From Alloalcanivorax venustensis ISO4 (GTDB lineage Bacteria > Pseudomonadota > Gammaproteobacteria > Pseudomonadales > Alcanivoracaceae), in the NCBI RefSeq assembly GCF_015356855.1, contig NZ_ARXR01000023.1, positions 1 through 50,953 of the forward strand: a stretch of DNA of 50,953 bases, given 5' to 3'. The notes under the pieces are model-generated. The model did no database searches. It was not told the DNA's origin and saw only the letters and a list, made by a program, of their open reading frames with translations. Below are positions 1 to 10,160 of this stretch, one piece after another; within the stretch, counting starts at the first letter, position 1; every line of letters starts with the position of its first letter. The position numbers were made by a program, and so were the translations under genes.

Positions 1-79
1 CTACAAGAAAACCATCGGTTACGGACTGCCGGACTTCGCAGAGGAACTCAACTACGGAGTCGATCTATCAACCATCTGA
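1..79 (+). CDS. C-terminal end of an unidentified protein (cut by window edge)
   Basis: An open frame runs from the first bases to a TGA at 77-79 and encodes about 25 residues ending in VDLSTI. The start lies outside the window. I do not recognise the family from so short a tail, and it could be a chance frame. It is followed by about 270 bases without a convincing plus-strand gene. Confidence 0.3.
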   Translation, partial: YKKTIGYGLPDFAEELNYGVDLSTI

Positions 80-122
80 GGGTGGTACCGAGTAGGTGGG
101 GCAAGAGCACCCCATCAACCAT

Positions 123-179
123 TTAATCCGAATACCCGATGTTTTCCCGGGCGGCCTGAATCTGCTTCTGCGTTGCCAT
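123..179 (-). CDS. 18-residue mini-ORF with strong ribosome site, possibly a truncated gene
   Basis: On the minus strand an ATG at 179 is preceded by an excellent ribosome binding site (AAAAGGAGG, about 6 nt away). It encodes an 18-residue peptide starting MATQKQIQAARENI before a TAA. The start resembles small basic proteins that open with MAT-K-Q-I-x-A-A-R-x-N-I, so this may be the surviving 5' end of such a gene, cut by a rearrangement near the unexplained sequence at 1-120. A leader peptide is the alternative. Function unknown. Confidence 0.35.
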   Translation of the reverse strand: MATQKQIQAARENIGYSD

Positions 180-351
180 GATGAACCTCCTTTTGGCTTG
201 CATCGTCCTTAACGGTTTGGATTCATCCTGCGACTTTCGGTGCCTGGAAACAGGGGCGCGCGGCGGAATTTGTCATGCTTTTACGTTTTTTCGCCGTCCC
301 GTGGCGGCCACATCAGGTAGCGTTGAGGTTCATCGTAAAAAGGAGAGTACG

Positions 352-2016
352 ATGGCTGACAGCACCACCGGACCGGGCCGGTTCATTGGTCCCGTGATCG
401 CCGCGTTGATCTTCCTTGGCGGCGGTGTCGCGTTGTTTTTTTATCCCGCCTCGCCGTGGCTGTGGTTACTAACGCTGGTGGCCCTGGCGTTGCTGGCGCA
501 GGGGCTGCGCGATCTGCTGCAGCACCGCCACACGCTGCTGCGCAACTATCCGTTGCTCGCCCATTTCCGCTGGTTTTTTGAATTTCTGCGACCGTTTCTA
601 CGCCAGTACATTGTCGAGAATGACCGCGAGGGCCGGCCCTATAACCGGGACAGGCGCTCGTTGATTTACGAGCGCGCCAAGGACCAGGTGGACGCCAAGC
701 CGTTCGGCAGCGATCTGGACGCCTACGACAACGAATTCCAGGTGGTGACCCATTCCATGGCGCCGCGTCCCAAGCCGGACAGTGACTTCCGGGTACGGGT
801 GGGCGCCGACACCTGCGCGCGCCCCGTCGACGTGTCACTGCTCAACGTTTCCGCGATGAGTTTCGGCTCGCTGAGCGGGCCGGCGGTGGAGGCGCTGAAT
901 CTCGGTGCCCGGCGCGGCGGCTTCTACCAGGACACCGGAGAAGGCGGCATCAGCCCCTACCATGTGCGTCACGGCGGCGATCTGGTCTGGGAGATCGGCA
1001 GCGGCTACTTCGGCTGCCGGGACCGGGACGGCTATTTTGATCGCGGGCTGTTTCGCGAGCAGGCCAACCGGGATTCGGTGCGCATGATCGAAATCAAACT
1101 CAGCCAGGGCGCCAAACCGGGCCACGGCGGTTTACTGCCGGCGGCCAAGATCACTGAGGAAATCGCCCGCACCCGCAAGATTCCGGTGGCGCAGGATTGC
1201 CTGTCGCCGGCCTATCACACCGCGTTTTCCACGCCCCGGGAGTTGCTCGAATTCGCGGCCTCCCTGCGCGCGGATTCCGGCGGCAAGCCGGTGGGCATCA
1301 AACTGTGCGTGGGCCATCCCTGGGAAGTGTTCGCGCTGTGCAAGGCGATGCTGGATTCCGGCATCCGTCTTGATTTCATCGTGGTCGACGGCGCCGAGGG
1401 CGGCACCGGCGCGGCGCCGGAGGAATTCTCCGACCATGTGGGCATGCCGTTGCGCGAAGGGCTGTTGCTGGTGCGCAACGCTCTGGTGGGCACCGGCCTG
1501 CGCCCGGACATCCGGCTGGCGGCCAGCGGCAAGGTGTACAGCGCCTACACCATGGCCGCCAACCTGGCGCTGGGCGCCGACTGGTGCAACGCGGCCCGGG
1601 CGTTCATGTTGTCGCTGGGCTGTGTGCAGACCAAAAGCTGCCATAACGATCTGTGCCCCACCGGTGTGGCGACGCAGAACCCCAACCGGCAGCGCGGTCT
1701 GGTGATCGCCGACAAAGCGCCCCGCGTGGCCAATTTTCAGCGCCACACCCTGGACCATCTGGCGGACCTGGTGGCCGCCGCCGGGCTGGACCATCCCGCT
1801 GAGCTGCTGCCGCACCATCTGCTGCACCGGCGCAGCGCCACGGAATTGATCGGCCTGGATAAGATGTATCCGTTTCTGCGTTCCGGTGAGTTGCTTGAGG
1901 ACCCGGCCGCCACCCCGTACCAGGAATGGTGGAACGCCGCCGACCCGGACAGCTTCAAACCGCGCGGTCTGGTCGGCCCGGGCCACCATCGCAGCGCCCG
2001 CATTACACCCGGTTGA
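352..2016 (+). CDS. FMN-binding glutamate synthase family protein (GltB2-like, membrane-anchored)
   Basis: This 554-residue protein has two predicted membrane helices near the N-terminus (about residues 8-50) and then a glutamate-synthase FMN/Fe-S domain. Visible family signatures include a Ser/Gly-rich FMN region (SAMSFGSLSGPAVEAL), the KPGHGG loop, the DGAEGGTGAAP flavin-phosphate motif and a Cys cluster (C-x5-C-x4-C in GCVQTKSCHNDLC) typical of the 3Fe-4S site. Stand-alone proteins of this kind lack the amidotransferase domain, so the physiological substrate is uncertain. I chose ATG 352 because AGGAGAG lies just upstream; the frame stays open back to 178, but that extension has no family resemblance. 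It converges on the cytochrome oxidase cluster. Confidence 0.85.
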   Translation: MADSTTGPGRFIGPVIAALIFLGGGVALFFYPASPWLWLLTLVALALLAQGLRDLLQHRHTLLRNYPLLAHFRWFFEFLRPFLRQYIVENDREGRPYNRDRRSLIYERAKDQVDAKPFGSDLDAYDNEFQVVTHSMAPRPKPDSDFRVRVGADTCARPVDVSLLNVSAMSFGSLSGPAVEALNLGARRGGFYQDTGEGGISPYHVRHGGDLVWEIGSGYFGCRDRDGYFDRGLFREQANRDSVRMIEIKLSQGAKPGHGGLLPAAKITEEIARTRKIPVAQDCLSPAYHTAFSTPRELLEFAASLRADSGGKPVGIKLCVGHPWEVFALCKAMLDSGIRLDFIVVDGAEGGTGAAPEEFSDHVGMPLREGLLLVRNALVGTGLRPDIRLAASGKVYSAYTMAANLALGADWCNAARAFMLSLGCVQTKSCHNDLCPTGVATQNPNRQRGLVIADKAPRVANFQRHTLDHLADLVAAAGLDHPAELLPHHLLHRRSATELIGLDKMYPFLRSGELLEDPAATPYQEWWNAADPDSFKPRGLVGPGHHRSARITPG

Positions 2017-2029
2017 TCGCCGGGCGGCG

Positions 2030-2311
2030 CTAGCGGGTGAGAAAATCGGCGAAGGTGAGCACGAACAGGAACATGATCCAGAGCAGGCTCATCACCGCCA
2101 CCACCTGCACCAGCGCGCTGCTTTGTCGGAGCCGCATGAAGGAGGTGGCGATCACCACCACCATCACGGCGGCCACCGAAAGCCGAATCGGTATCGCCAG
2201 CCCGCCAGCGTCGATCAGGGTGCCGGCCATGTTCGCGCCCAGCAAGCCGAGCAACAGAACATAGAGGCCGACAAAGCGGTGACGAACCCGGGTTTCGTTA
2301 TCGTCGGACAT
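2030..2311 (-). CDS. Cytochrome c oxidase subunit IV-like small membrane protein
   Basis: A 93-residue protein with three predicted membrane helices; it is the last gene of the respiratory cluster and starts 8 nt after the subunit III stop codon. Size, topology and position match the short fourth subunit (CoxD/CtaF type) of caa3 oxidases. These are poorly conserved, so the call rests mainly on context. The start at 2311 (MSDDNETR) is chosen because longer in-frame sequence overlaps subunit III out of frame. Confidence 0.7.
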   Translation of the reverse strand: MSDDNETRVRHRFVGLYVLLLGLLGANMAGTLIDAGGLAIPIRLSVAAVMVVVIATSFMRLRQSSALVQVVAVMSLLWIMFLFVLTFADFLTR

Positions 2312-2319
2312 GGCGCCCC

Positions 2320-2979
2320 CTAACGGCCAAGCAAATAAAGGCTGCAGTACACCAGCACCCAGACGATATCCACGAACGCCCAGTACAGGCCGGCGATGCG
2401 CACCTGGCGCGCGACCCGCGCGCCCTCGCGCCAACGGTACGTCAGCACCAGCATGACCAGCAGTACCATCAGGCCGATGATCATATGCAGCGCGTGCAGG
2501 CCGGTGATCGCGAAATAGAAGTTATAGAACAACATGGCGTTGTGCGGGTCCGGCCCGGAAAACGCGAACGGCTGATCCAGAAAGGGGACCAGGCCGGCAC
2601 GGTATTCCATGTAGTACTCGTAGCCCTTCAGGCCCAGGAAGGCTACGCCCAGGGCGATGGTGGCGCTCAGCCACCACAGGGTGAGCCGGCGCCGGTGTTG
2701 GTCCGCGGCCTGCTCGGCAAGCGCCACCGCCAGGCCGCTGGTCAGCAGGATCACGCTGTTGAAACCGGCCAGCAGCCAGTGCAGCTCGCGGGCCGCCGCC
2801 GAGAAGGTGTCGTAATACTGATGGTAGTACACGGCCAGTGCCAGGAAGGCACCGGAGAACAGCAGCGCCTCGGTGACCAGGAACAGCCACATGCCCAACA
2901 GGTCGGCGTCGAATTGCTGCTCCAGCGTCTCGAACTGGTGGGCAACGATCACCGTGGTTTGGTTATTGGGGCGTGTCAT
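2320..2979 (-). CDS. coxC: Cytochrome c oxidase subunit III (caa3 type)
   Basis: A 219-residue protein with about five membrane helices. It carries family signatures such as [18 protein letters not shown] in the first helix and the [12 protein letters not shown] and [13 protein letters not shown] segments in the last helices. It is a core subunit of the aa3-type oxidase at the inner membrane. The start ATG at 2979 overlaps the end of coxA by 17 nt, implying translational coupling. The five-helix short form is usual for caa3 oxidases. Confidence 0.9.
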   Translation of the reverse strand: MTRPNNQTTVIVAHQFETLEQQFDADLLGMWLFLVTEALLFSGAFLALAVYYHQYYDTFSAAARELHWLLAGFNSVILLTSGLAVALAEQAADQHRRRLTLWWLSATIALGVAFLGLKGYEYYMEYRAGLVPFLDQPFAFSGPDPHNAMLFYNFYFAITGLHALHMIIGLMVLLVMLVLTYRWREGARVARQVRIAGLYWAFVDIVWVLVYCSLYLLGR

Positions 2980-4540
2980 AGGCGTACGCCTCGCTGTCGA
3001 CCCGGGGAACGGTGGCGAAAGTCTCTTTCGGCGGCGGTGAAGCCACCGTCCATTCCAGACCCCGGGCGTCCCAGGGGTTGCCGCCGGCGCGGGCGCCGTA
3101 GCGCAACGACCAGAGCAGATACAGCAGCGGCAACAGATAGCCCACCGCCAGCATGCCGGCGCCGGCGGACGAAAACACATTCAACAACTGAAATTCTTCG
3201 GCGTAGGCGTGGTAGCGGCGCGGCATGCCGGCCCAGCCGAGAATGAACTGAGGGAAGAACGTCAGGTTGAAGCCGGCGAACACGATGATCGCCGACACCC
3301 GCGCCCACATCTCCGGGTACAGGCGCCCGGTAATCTTCGGCCACCAGAAATGCAGCCCCGCCATGTAGGCGGAGACCATGCCGCCCACCATGATGTAGTG
3401 GAAATGCGCCACCACGAAGTAGGTGTCGTGCATCTGGATGTCCAGGGCCAGCGTGGCCACGAACACCCCGGTGAGCCCGCCGATCAGAAACAGGCCGATA
3501 AAACTGAGCGCGAACAGCATCGGCGCGTCGAAACGGATATGGCCCTTATAGAGCGTGGCCAGCCAGTTGAAGATCTTCAGCGCCGAGGGCACCGATACCA
3601 GAAAGCTGAGCAGGGAGAACGCCACCCCGGCGTAGATCGACTGGCCGGAGACGAACATATGGTGCCCCCATACCAGAAAGCCGAACAACGCGATGGCGAG
3701 GATGGAAAACGCCATCACCTTGTAACCGAAAATCCGTTTATGGGCGAAGCAGGCGATGACCTCGCTGACCACGCCCATGGCCGGTAGCAGCATGATGTAG
3801 ACCGCCGGATGGGAGTAGAACCAGAATAAATGCTCGAACAGGATCGGGTCACCCCCAAGCGCCGGATCAAAGATGCCGATGCCGAAGGCCCGTTCCACGC
3901 CCAACAACACCAGGGTGATCGACAGCACCGGCGTGGCCAGCACCATGATCAGGCTGGTGGCGTACTGCGCCCACACGAACAGCGGCAGGCGGAACCAGGT
4001 GAGCCCCGGCGCGCGCATCTTATGGGTGGTGACGATGAAGTTGATGCCGGTGAGGATCGACGAGAAGCCGACGATGAACACGCCGGTGGCGGCGGCCAGC
4101 ACCGCGCCGTTGGAAAACATGGTGCTGTAGGGGGTGTAGAAGGTCCAGCCGGTGTCGATGCCGCCGGCGATCACCGCGGTGAGCGTGAAGGCGCCGCCGA
4201 GAATAAACACATACCAGCTCATCAGGTTGAGCCGCGGGAACGCCATGTCGCGGGCGCCCAGCATCAATGGCAGCAGGAAGTTGCCCATGGTGGCGGGAAT
4301 CGAGGGAATCAGGAAAAACCACACCATGACGATGCCGTGCAGGGAAAACATCTGGTTGTAGGCGTCGCTGGAGAGCAGATCCCCGGCCGGGGTGATCAGC
4401 TCCAGGCGCACCAGGGTGGCGGCGGCCCCGCCGAGAAAGAAAAACCCGGTGATGCTGATGAAATAGAGCCAGGCGACACGCTTGTGATCCAGCGTCAGCA
4501 GCCAGCTTTTCAGTCCGTAACCGGCGTTCAGATAGTTCAT
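2963..4540 (-). CDS. coxA: Cytochrome c oxidase subunit I (A2-type heme-copper oxidase)
   Basis: This 525-residue, roughly twelve-helix subunit reduces O2 to water at the heme a3-CuB centre and pumps protons. Heme and CuB ligand motifs are visible: [20 protein letters not shown] with the His-Tyr pair, WGHHMFVSG, and [17 protein letters not shown]. The helix VI sequence YSHPAV replaces the Glu-containing GHPEV of mitochondrial-type A1 enzymes, which marks the A2 subfamily and is usual for caa3 oxidases paired with alternative complex III. ATG 4540 overlaps the coxB stop as ATGA. The frame is open much further upstream, but that part is out-of-frame coxB sequence. Confidence 0.95.
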   Translation of the reverse strand: MNYLNAGYGLKSWLLTLDHKRVAWLYFISITGFFFLGGAAATLVRLELITPAGDLLSSDAYNQMFSLHGIVMVWFFLIPSIPATMGNFLLPLMLGARDMAFPRLNLMSWYVFILGGAFTLTAVIAGGIDTGWTFYTPYSTMFSNGAVLAAATGVFIVGFSSILTGINFIVTTHKMRAPGLTWFRLPLFVWAQYATSLIMVLATPVLSITLVLLGVERAFGIGIFDPALGGDPILFEHLFWFYSHPAVYIMLLPAMGVVSEVIACFAHKRIFGYKVMAFSILAIALFGFLVWGHHMFVSGQSIYAGVAFSLLSFLVSVPSALKIFNWLATLYKGHIRFDAPMLFALSFIGLFLIGGLTGVFVATLALDIQMHDTYFVVAHFHYIMVGGMVSAYMAGLHFWWPKITGRLYPEMWARVSAIIVFAGFNLTFFPQFILGWAGMPRRYHAYAEEFQLLNVFSSAGAGMLAVGYLLPLLYLLWSLRYGARAGGNPWDARGLEWTVASPPPKETFATVPRVDSEAYAYDTPQ

Positions 4541-5517
4541 GGCGCGTCGGGCTCCTCGGGCGTCAGGGATTGGATATAAGCGGTCAGTTTGAGCAGATCT
4601 TCCTCGCTGATCTGATCCTTGAAGGACGGCATGATCGGCTCGTATCCGGCTACCACATGCTTGCTGGGAAAGACGATCGAATCGCGCAGGTACTGGGCGT
4701 CGGCGGTGACCGTGCCGCCGCTTTCCAGCGGCACCGGCTTGCCGTACAGGCCGGCCAGATCCGGCGCCCGCACCGAGGACGCCTCGCCGTGGCAGCCGCT
4801 GCAGCCGTACTGGCGGAACAGCCGCTCGCCGTCCTGTTGCGGCGTGCCCGGCCGGTCGCGCCGCGCCAGCCAGTCCTGGAATTCCGAGGGCGGCATCACC
4901 ACCACTTCGCCGACCATGCCGGAATGGGACAGGCCGCAATATTCCGCGCAATAGAGGTCGAAGCGCCCGACCTTGGTGGGGGCGAACTGCAAGCGGGTAT
5001 AGGTTTGCGGCAGCACGTCCTGCTTGATGCGGAAGGCCGGCACGAAAAAGCTGTGGATCACGTCCTGGGAAGTCATGCGCAGCCGCACGGTCTGGCCCAC
5101 GGCCACGTGCAGAGTGTTGATCTCGCGGATGCCCTCCGGGTGCTGGAACTTCCACATCCACTGTTTGCCGATCACGTTCACCCGCCGCGCGTCGCCGTCC
5201 TCCGGCGTGGGCGGATCGAGAATCTCCACGTAGAGCAGCGCGCCCCAGGCAAAGAAAAACAGGAACGCGGCCAGCACCGGAATCGACCAGCCGATTTCCA
5301 GCCAGCGGTTGTGGTACAGCAGCGGCGACCCGCGGCGGCTGGCCGGCGAGCCGCGCCGATAACGGATGCCGAACACCAGCAGCACCGTAAACACCAGCGC
5401 CACCACCAGCCCGCAGGCCACCACCATGGCCCAGAACAGGGTGTCCACCTGGCCGGACACGCTGGACGCGGATTCCGGGAACAGCAGCAGCTGCCATCTA
5501 TCGTCGGCGTCGGCCAT
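4537..5517 (-). CDS. coxB: Cytochrome c oxidase subunit II fused to cytochrome c (caa3)
   Basis: A 326-residue electron-entry subunit. Two membrane helices (about 28-52 and 76-99) are followed by a periplasmic cupredoxin domain with all CuA ligands: H155, and C190, E192, C194, H198 and M201 in the [12 protein letters not shown] block. A C-terminal cytochrome c domain has the heme motif CSGCH (239-243) and a later Met in PIMPSF as likely axial ligand. The fused cytochrome identifies the enzyme as caa3, which accepts electrons from the act-encoded complex upstream. It starts 3 nt after the sco stop. Confidence 0.95.
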   Translation of the reverse strand: MADADDRWQLLLFPESASSVSGQVDTLFWAMVVACGLVVALVFTVLLVFGIRYRRGSPASRRGSPLLYHNRWLEIGWSIPVLAAFLFFFAWGALLYVEILDPPTPEDGDARRVNVIGKQWMWKFQHPEGIREINTLHVAVGQTVRLRMTSQDVIHSFFVPAFRIKQDVLPQTYTRLQFAPTKVGRFDLYCAEYCGLSHSGMVGEVVVMPPSEFQDWLARRDRPGTPQQDGERLFRQYGCSGCHGEASSVRAPDLAGLYGKPVPLESGGTVTADAQYLRDSIVFPSKHVVAGYEPIMPSFKDQISEEDLLKLTAYIQSLTPEEPDAP

Positions 5518-5520
5518 GGC

Positions 5521-6327
5521 TCAATGCCTCCCTTGCCGGTCATTCCCGCGGCGGCGCCGGAGCAGCCGGCCCACCACCAGCGCCAGCACCAGGGCGGTGA
5601 TCAGGCAGGCGAGATTCAGCAGCCGCAGGATGTCCAGGGTGTAGGTGCCTTTCTCCGGATCGAAGTGAAAACAGCGCAGTGCGATCCGGTCGGTGATCGA
5701 GCCCAGCCGGCCTTCGCCGGCGCGGGTCAGCGCCAGTTCCACGTCCCGCCCGGAAAACGTCAGGCCCAGCAGATACGAAGAGAGGCGCCCGTCGCCGTCG
5801 AGTACCGCCAGGGCGGCCGGGTGGGCGAACTGCTCGCTGTCCGCGTCGTATTGGTAGCGGTAGCCGATCCGCCGCGCCAGGGTGTCGATGGCCCGGGCGT
5901 CGCCGGTCAGCACCCGCCAGTCGCCGGCGTCGCTGTCGCCCTGATGGCTGTCGCGCAAAGTGGCCAGGGCGCGGTCGGCGGCGTCGGCGCCTTCCCGCGG
6001 GTCGATGCTCACGGTGATCACCCGGAAGTCCTCGCCGGGCTGGAACTTCACCTCCGAGAGCCGGCTGCCCAGGCGCCGCAGGGACAGATCGCAGAGGTTC
6101 GGGCAGTCGTACCAGGCCAGCTGCAGCAGGGCGGGTTTGCCGTCGATCAGATTGCCCAGGGTCACGCTGTCGCCGTGGCGATCCGTGAAGCGCAGATCCA
6201 GGGGCACCCGCTCGCCGATGCGCTGATCCACGCCGACCCGGTCCAGGGTTTGCGACGGCGTCGGCGGCTGGGCGGTGACCAGCAGCGGCAGGCCGAGCAC
6301 GCCGGCGGCCAGTATCAGGCGGCTCAT
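5521..6327 (-). CDS. SCO1/SenC-family copper chaperone for the CuA site
   Basis: A 268-residue periplasmic thioredoxin-fold protein with an N-terminal signal sequence and a C-terminal membrane helix (about 235-258) followed by an Arg-rich tail. The copper-binding motif C75-PNL-C79 and the distal His in FAHPAAL (H169) are intact, as expected for a SCO protein that metallates or reduces the CuA centre of CoxB. It lies directly before coxB. The C-terminal anchor is the form seen in other alternative complex III clusters rather than the N-terminally anchored Sco1. Confidence 0.88.
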   Translation of the reverse strand: MSRLILAAGVLGLPLLVTAQPPTPSQTLDRVGVDQRIGERVPLDLRFTDRHGDSVTLGNLIDGKPALLQLAWYDCPNLCDLSLRRLGSRLSEVKFQPGEDFRVITVSIDPREGADAADRALATLRDSHQGDSDAGDWRVLTGDARAIDTLARRIGYRYQYDADSEQFAHPAALAVLDGDGRLSSYLLGLTFSGRDVELALTRAGEGRLGSITDRIALRCFHFDPEKGTYTLDILRLLNLACLITALVLALVVGRLLRRRRGNDRQGRH

Positions 6328-6692
6328 GGGCGCGCCTCCCCGTCGCCATGGCGGCGCGCGTAGAGAGCCATGGCCCGCTCAATCGGGATGTGCACCACCC
6401 CGGCCTCCTGGTCCACCCAGCCGTATCGGTGCAGCCCCCGTTCGCTGATTTCGCGCATGCGTTGCAGGTCGTGGCCGGGCTCGGCCTGCAGGTGCGGGGT
6501 GCCGGGTTGCTCCAGCGGCAGTTCGAAGAAGCCGGTGGCGCGCGGCCCGGTGTCGCCGCGCAGCGCGAACGCCCAGCCGATCAGGCCCAGCACCACCGCC
6601 AGCAGGCACGACACCAGAACCGCCGCCACCAGCGGCAGGCGCGGTGAGACGTCGCGCTGTTCGTAACCGGGGTCGCGCCGTGGTGCGGTCAT
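6324..6692 (-). CDS. Small single-helix membrane protein of the ACIII/caa3 cluster
   Basis: A 122-residue protein with one membrane helix (about 21-44) and a periplasmic tail containing the pattern YGWVDQEAGVVHIPIERAM. The same GWVD-x2-x-GVV-IPIDRAM signature occurs in small proteins encoded beside sco and cox genes in other proteobacteria. Its function is unestablished; it may be an accessory or assembly factor. The start overlaps the actF stop (ATGA) and the stop overlaps the sco start, so it is tightly embedded in the operon. Confidence 0.7.
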   Translation of the reverse strand: MTAPRRDPGYEQRDVSPRLPLVAAVLVSCLLAVVLGLIGWAFALRGDTGPRATGFFELPLEQPGTPHLQAEPGHDLQRMREISERGLHRYGWVDQEAGVVHIPIERAMALYARRHGDGEARP

Positions 6693-7747
6693 CGGGTGCC
6701 CTCCGCGCGCCGCGAACGATAACGCTGGATCAGCAGCAGGCCCGGGGCGGCGAGGGTGAGCAACGCCACCGGTGAGCGCCAGCCGAGCGGCCAGTGGTGC
6801 GGGTAGTACGCGGGCAGCACCAGCCAGGCGAATTCCAGCGCATGCCCCAGCAGCACCAGCGCCGCCAGGACCGCCAGCGGCCGGGCGCGCCGCTTCCAGC
6901 CGGCGGGCAGCAGGGCGGCGAACGGCAGCGCCCCGCACAGTGTCATCATCGCCAGCGCCAGCCACTGCCAGCCGCCCTGGCCACGGTGGGCGTACCAGCG
7001 GATTTCGTGGGGCAGATCGCCGCTCCAGATGATCAGGTACTGGCTGAAGGCCACGAACACCCAGAACAGGATCGCCGCCAGCCACAGATGCGCCAGATCC
7101 CGCCGCGCGCCTTCCAGCGCCGGCCACCGCTCCGCGTCCGGGTAGACGCCCGGCAGCAGGAACGGCAGCGCCAGCGCCATGGACAGCGCCGAGCCCATGA
7201 AAATCAGGCCCAGAATGTCCGAGTACCAGGCCGGCTCCAGGCCCATGATCCAGTCGAACGCGAAAAAGGTGGTGGTGAGCGCCCATAGCACCAGCCCGCC
7301 GGCGCTGGCCGGCATGGAGCGGCGGTCGCCGCGCCACACCGAGAGCCGCGCGGCCAGGGTCAGCCAGATCACCGCGTACAGGGCGAAGCGGGCATGGAAA
7401 AACGGCAGGTTCAGATAGAACGTCTTGTGCCGCACCACCTCGGGCAGGCCGCTCAGGTCGCCGGTCCAGGGGAGCAGTACCCGCGCGCCCAGCAGCAGGG
7501 GCACGAACGCCACCAGCATCAGCGGCAGGGTCGCCACCACCGCCTTCAGCGGCGCGCGCACCGGCTCGCCCCACTGGCCGCCGGTGAGATTGTGGGTCAT
7601 CAGTACCGCCATGGCGCCCAGCGGCAGGGCGATGCCGGTGAGGGCGGCCACCAGCCAGGCGCGCAGGAAGGCGGCGCTGTCCAGCAGCGCCCCCAGGCCG
7701 GTGAGCAACAGCCCGGCGACGGCGACGAACACCAGCGCCCGGGTCAT
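6689..7747 (-). CDS. actF: Alternative complex III subunit ActF
   Basis: A 352-residue, roughly ten-helix integral membrane protein. Its position between the monoheme lipoprotein ActE and the sco/cox genes, its length and its helix pattern match ActF, a NrfD-related quinol-side subunit of alternative complex III. The motif LNLPFFHARFALYAVIWL is typical of the family. It is coupled to actE by a 4-nt overlap. Identification rests on cluster order plus helix content, as the family has few invariant motifs. Confidence 0.85.
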   Translation of the reverse strand: MTRALVFVAVAGLLLTGLGALLDSAAFLRAWLVAALTGIALPLGAMAVLMTHNLTGGQWGEPVRAPLKAVVATLPLMLVAFVPLLLGARVLLPWTGDLSGLPEVVRHKTFYLNLPFFHARFALYAVIWLTLAARLSVWRGDRRSMPASAGGLVLWALTTTFFAFDWIMGLEPAWYSDILGLIFMGSALSMALALPFLLPGVYPDAERWPALEGARRDLAHLWLAAILFWVFVAFSQYLIIWSGDLPHEIRWYAHRGQGGWQWLALAMMTLCGALPFAALLPAGWKRRARPLAVLAALVLLGHALEFAWLVLPAYYPHHWPLGWRSPVALLTLAAPGLLLIQRYRSRRAEGTR

Positions 7748-8283
7748 GGCGGGTCCTCCCCGGTGTCGGGCAGCGGCCGGTGGTCCCGTGGCACGTCCTC
7801 CAGGCGCGCGTTGCGGCTCAACTGCAGGCTGCGAATGTAGGCGATGATCGCCCAGCGCTGGTCCTCGGGCACGCGGCTGGCGTAGGCGTACATGGCGCCG
7901 TGGCCGTCGCGAATCACCTGGTAGAAATGCCGGTCCCCGGCCCGGCGCAGGCGTGGCCGGTGCAGGCTGGGCGGCGCCGGGAAGCCGCGCTGCACGATCA
8001 CCCCCTGGCCGCGCCCGTTGCGGCCGTGGCAGGGCGCGCAGAACACATCGAACTGTTCCCGCCCGTGGGCCAGTGTTTCAGCGTTGATCGGCAGCGGGTT
8101 CTCCGTGGCCGCCGGCCGCTGATCCCGCGCCACCGTGCCTTCGGGCACCGGCCGGGCGGCCAGGCCGTCGTTGAAGGCGGCGCCGGTTTCATAGGTTTCC
8201 AGGCGCGGCTGGTCGGCCATGTCGGGCTGCTCGCAGCCGCACAGCAGCGCCGGCACCAGCAACCACCAGGACCAGTACTTCAT
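7744..8283 (-). CDS. actE: Alternative complex III subunit ActE, monoheme cytochrome c lipoprotein
   Basis: A 179-residue periplasmic protein. The N-terminal signal ends in a lipobox (LCGC, lipidated Cys 17), and a single heme motif CAPCH (82-86) is followed by GRNGRGQG as in class I cytochromes. A methionine in GAMYAYASRV could be the axial ligand. In alternative complex III, ActE passes electrons towards the oxidase. The start ATG 8283 overlaps the actD stop; the longer upstream frame overlaps actD and is discarded. Confidence 0.9.
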   Translation of the reverse strand: MKYWSWWLLVPALLCGCEQPDMADQPRLETYETGAAFNDGLAARPVPEGTVARDQRPAATENPLPINAETLAHGREQFDVFCAPCHGRNGRGQGVIVQRGFPAPPSLHRPRLRRAGDRHFYQVIRDGHGAMYAYASRVPEDQRWAIIAYIRSLQLSRNARLEDVPRDHRPLPDTGEDPP

Positions 8284-8810
8284 GCCGGCACCTCCTGGAT
8301 CGACACCGCACCGTTTTGCAGCAGGTGCTCGCGCAGCCGCTCCGCGTCGAACAGCGGGTCCGACGCTTCCAGGCACAGGAAATAGCCGTCCCGCGATGCC
8401 GCGTCGAACTCCGCCACGTTGAACAGCGGGTGGTAGGGACGGGGGAAACCGTTCAGCCACAGCATCGACAGCATGGCGCCCAGGGTGGCGCCGACCATGG
8501 TCATGGCGAAGGTAACGATGGTATAGGCGGGCCAACTGAGTACCGGCCTGCCGCCCACGTTGAAGGGATAATCCAGCGAGGCGTACACCTGCAGCGCCAG
8601 GGCGCCGGCGCCGACCACCACCGCGCACACCAGGGCGATGACCGGCACGCGCCGCTCGCTCAGGCCCAGCGCCTGGTCGAGGCCTTCCACCGGGTGCGGG
8701 CTGTAGGCGTCCAGGCGGGTCAGTCCGCGCCGGCGCAAATCACGGCTGGCGGCGAGCAGGCGGTCGGCGTCGGGGAAGCGGGCCAGCAGCCCGTGCAGGC
8801 GCTCATCCAT
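8280..8810 (-). CDS. actD: Alternative complex III subunit ActD (DUF3341)
   Basis: A 176-residue protein with two membrane helices (about 55-75 and 93-118) and a soluble C-terminal domain containing the DGYFLCLEASDPLFD stretch characteristic of DUF3341/ActD. ActD packs at the membrane face of alternative complex III and carries no cofactor. Its start lies inside the end of actC (8 nt overlap), consistent with stoichiometric synthesis of the complex. Confidence 0.9.
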   Translation of the reverse strand: MDERLHGLLARFPDADRLLAASRDLRRRGLTRLDAYSPHPVEGLDQALGLSERRVPVIALVCAVVVGAGALALQVYASLDYPFNVGGRPVLSWPAYTIVTFAMTMVGATLGAMLSMLWLNGFPRPYHPLFNVAEFDAASRDGYFLCLEASDPLFDAERLREHLLQNGAVSIQEVPA

Positions 8811-10160
8811 GGTCGGCCTCCCGCTGTTTGCGGCGGTGCAGCATCTCCCGCATGTCGTGCATGGAGATCGCCGGCATCAGCTTGATGAACAGCAGCAGCA
8901 ACACCACGAACACGCCGATCGAGCCGGCGTAGGTGAGCCAGTCCCAGGCGCTGGGCGTTACCGTATCCCAGGCGCTGGGCATGTAGTCCTTGTGGGTGCT
9001 GGTGATGACGATCTGAAAGCGTTCCAGCCACATGCCGATCTCGGCGATCACCGCCAGGCACAGCAGCCCCGGCACGCTCTCGCGCAGGCGCCGGAACCAC
9101 AGGCCCTGGGCCAGCACCACGTTGCACAGGATCATGCCCCAGTAGAAGGGCGCGTAGGGCCCGCTCCAGCGGTCGTAATAGACGCTGCGGTAAAAGTCCT
9201 CGCCGGTGTAGAAGGCGGTGAACACTTCCTGCAGGTAGGCGTAGTCCACCACCAGCACGAAGCACAGCATCATGATGCCGAGCCGGTTCAGATGCGCCCG
9301 GGTGATCAGATCGCGGAAGCCGAACAGGGCGCGCAGCACGATGGCGATGATCGCCACCGTGGCGAAGCCGGAATAGAGCGCGCCGGCGACGAAGTAGGGC
9401 GGAAAGATGGTGAAATGAAACCCGGGCACGATGCTGACCGCCAGGTCCAGTGAAATGGTGCCGGTGACCGACACCACGATGGGCACCGCGATCACCGCCA
9501 GCACCCGGTGGGCCTGCTGGTAGCGGTGCCAGTGCCGTGCCGAGTTGCGCCAGCCCAGCGCCAGCACGCCGTAGAACAGCTGCACGGCGCGGTGACGGGC
9601 GCGGTCGCGCAGGCTGGCCAGGTCCGGCAGCAGGCTCAGGAACAGAAAGCTGGCGGTGAACAGCAGATAGCTGGCGATGGCGAAGAAGTCCCACACCAGC
9701 GGGCTGCGCCACTGCGGCCAGAGATCCATCAGGTTGGGGTAGGGCAGCAGAAAATAGGCGAACTGGGGACGCCCCAGGTGCAGCAGCGGGTAACTGCCGG
9801 CCAGCACGATGGCGAACATCGCCATGGCCTCCGCCGAGCGGCTGATGGAGGCGCGCCAGTCCTGGCGGGTCAGCCACAATACCGCCGAGATCAGCGTGCC
9901 GGCGTGGGCGATGCCGATCCACCAGATGGTATTGATGATGGGAAAACCCCAGGCCACCGGAATGTTCAGGCCGAAGGCGCCGACCCCCGCGCTGAGCACG
10001 TAGACCACGCCGACCAGGAACAGCAGGGACAACAGCGTCGCCAGGCCCAGCGCCAGCCACCAGGCCCTGGGCGGCCGGGTGCCGAGCACCGTGGCGCTCA
10101 CCCGGTCGGTGAGCGCGCCGGCGCTGAGGCCGGGCGGGGCCAGCTCGTCGCGGCGCCGGT

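Noticed and set aside
4541-5497. Fusion of subunit I with an upstream 300-residue domain
   Set aside because: The upstream part is coxB read in the wrong frame; the subunit I start at 4540 overlaps the coxB stop in a standard ATGA arrangement.
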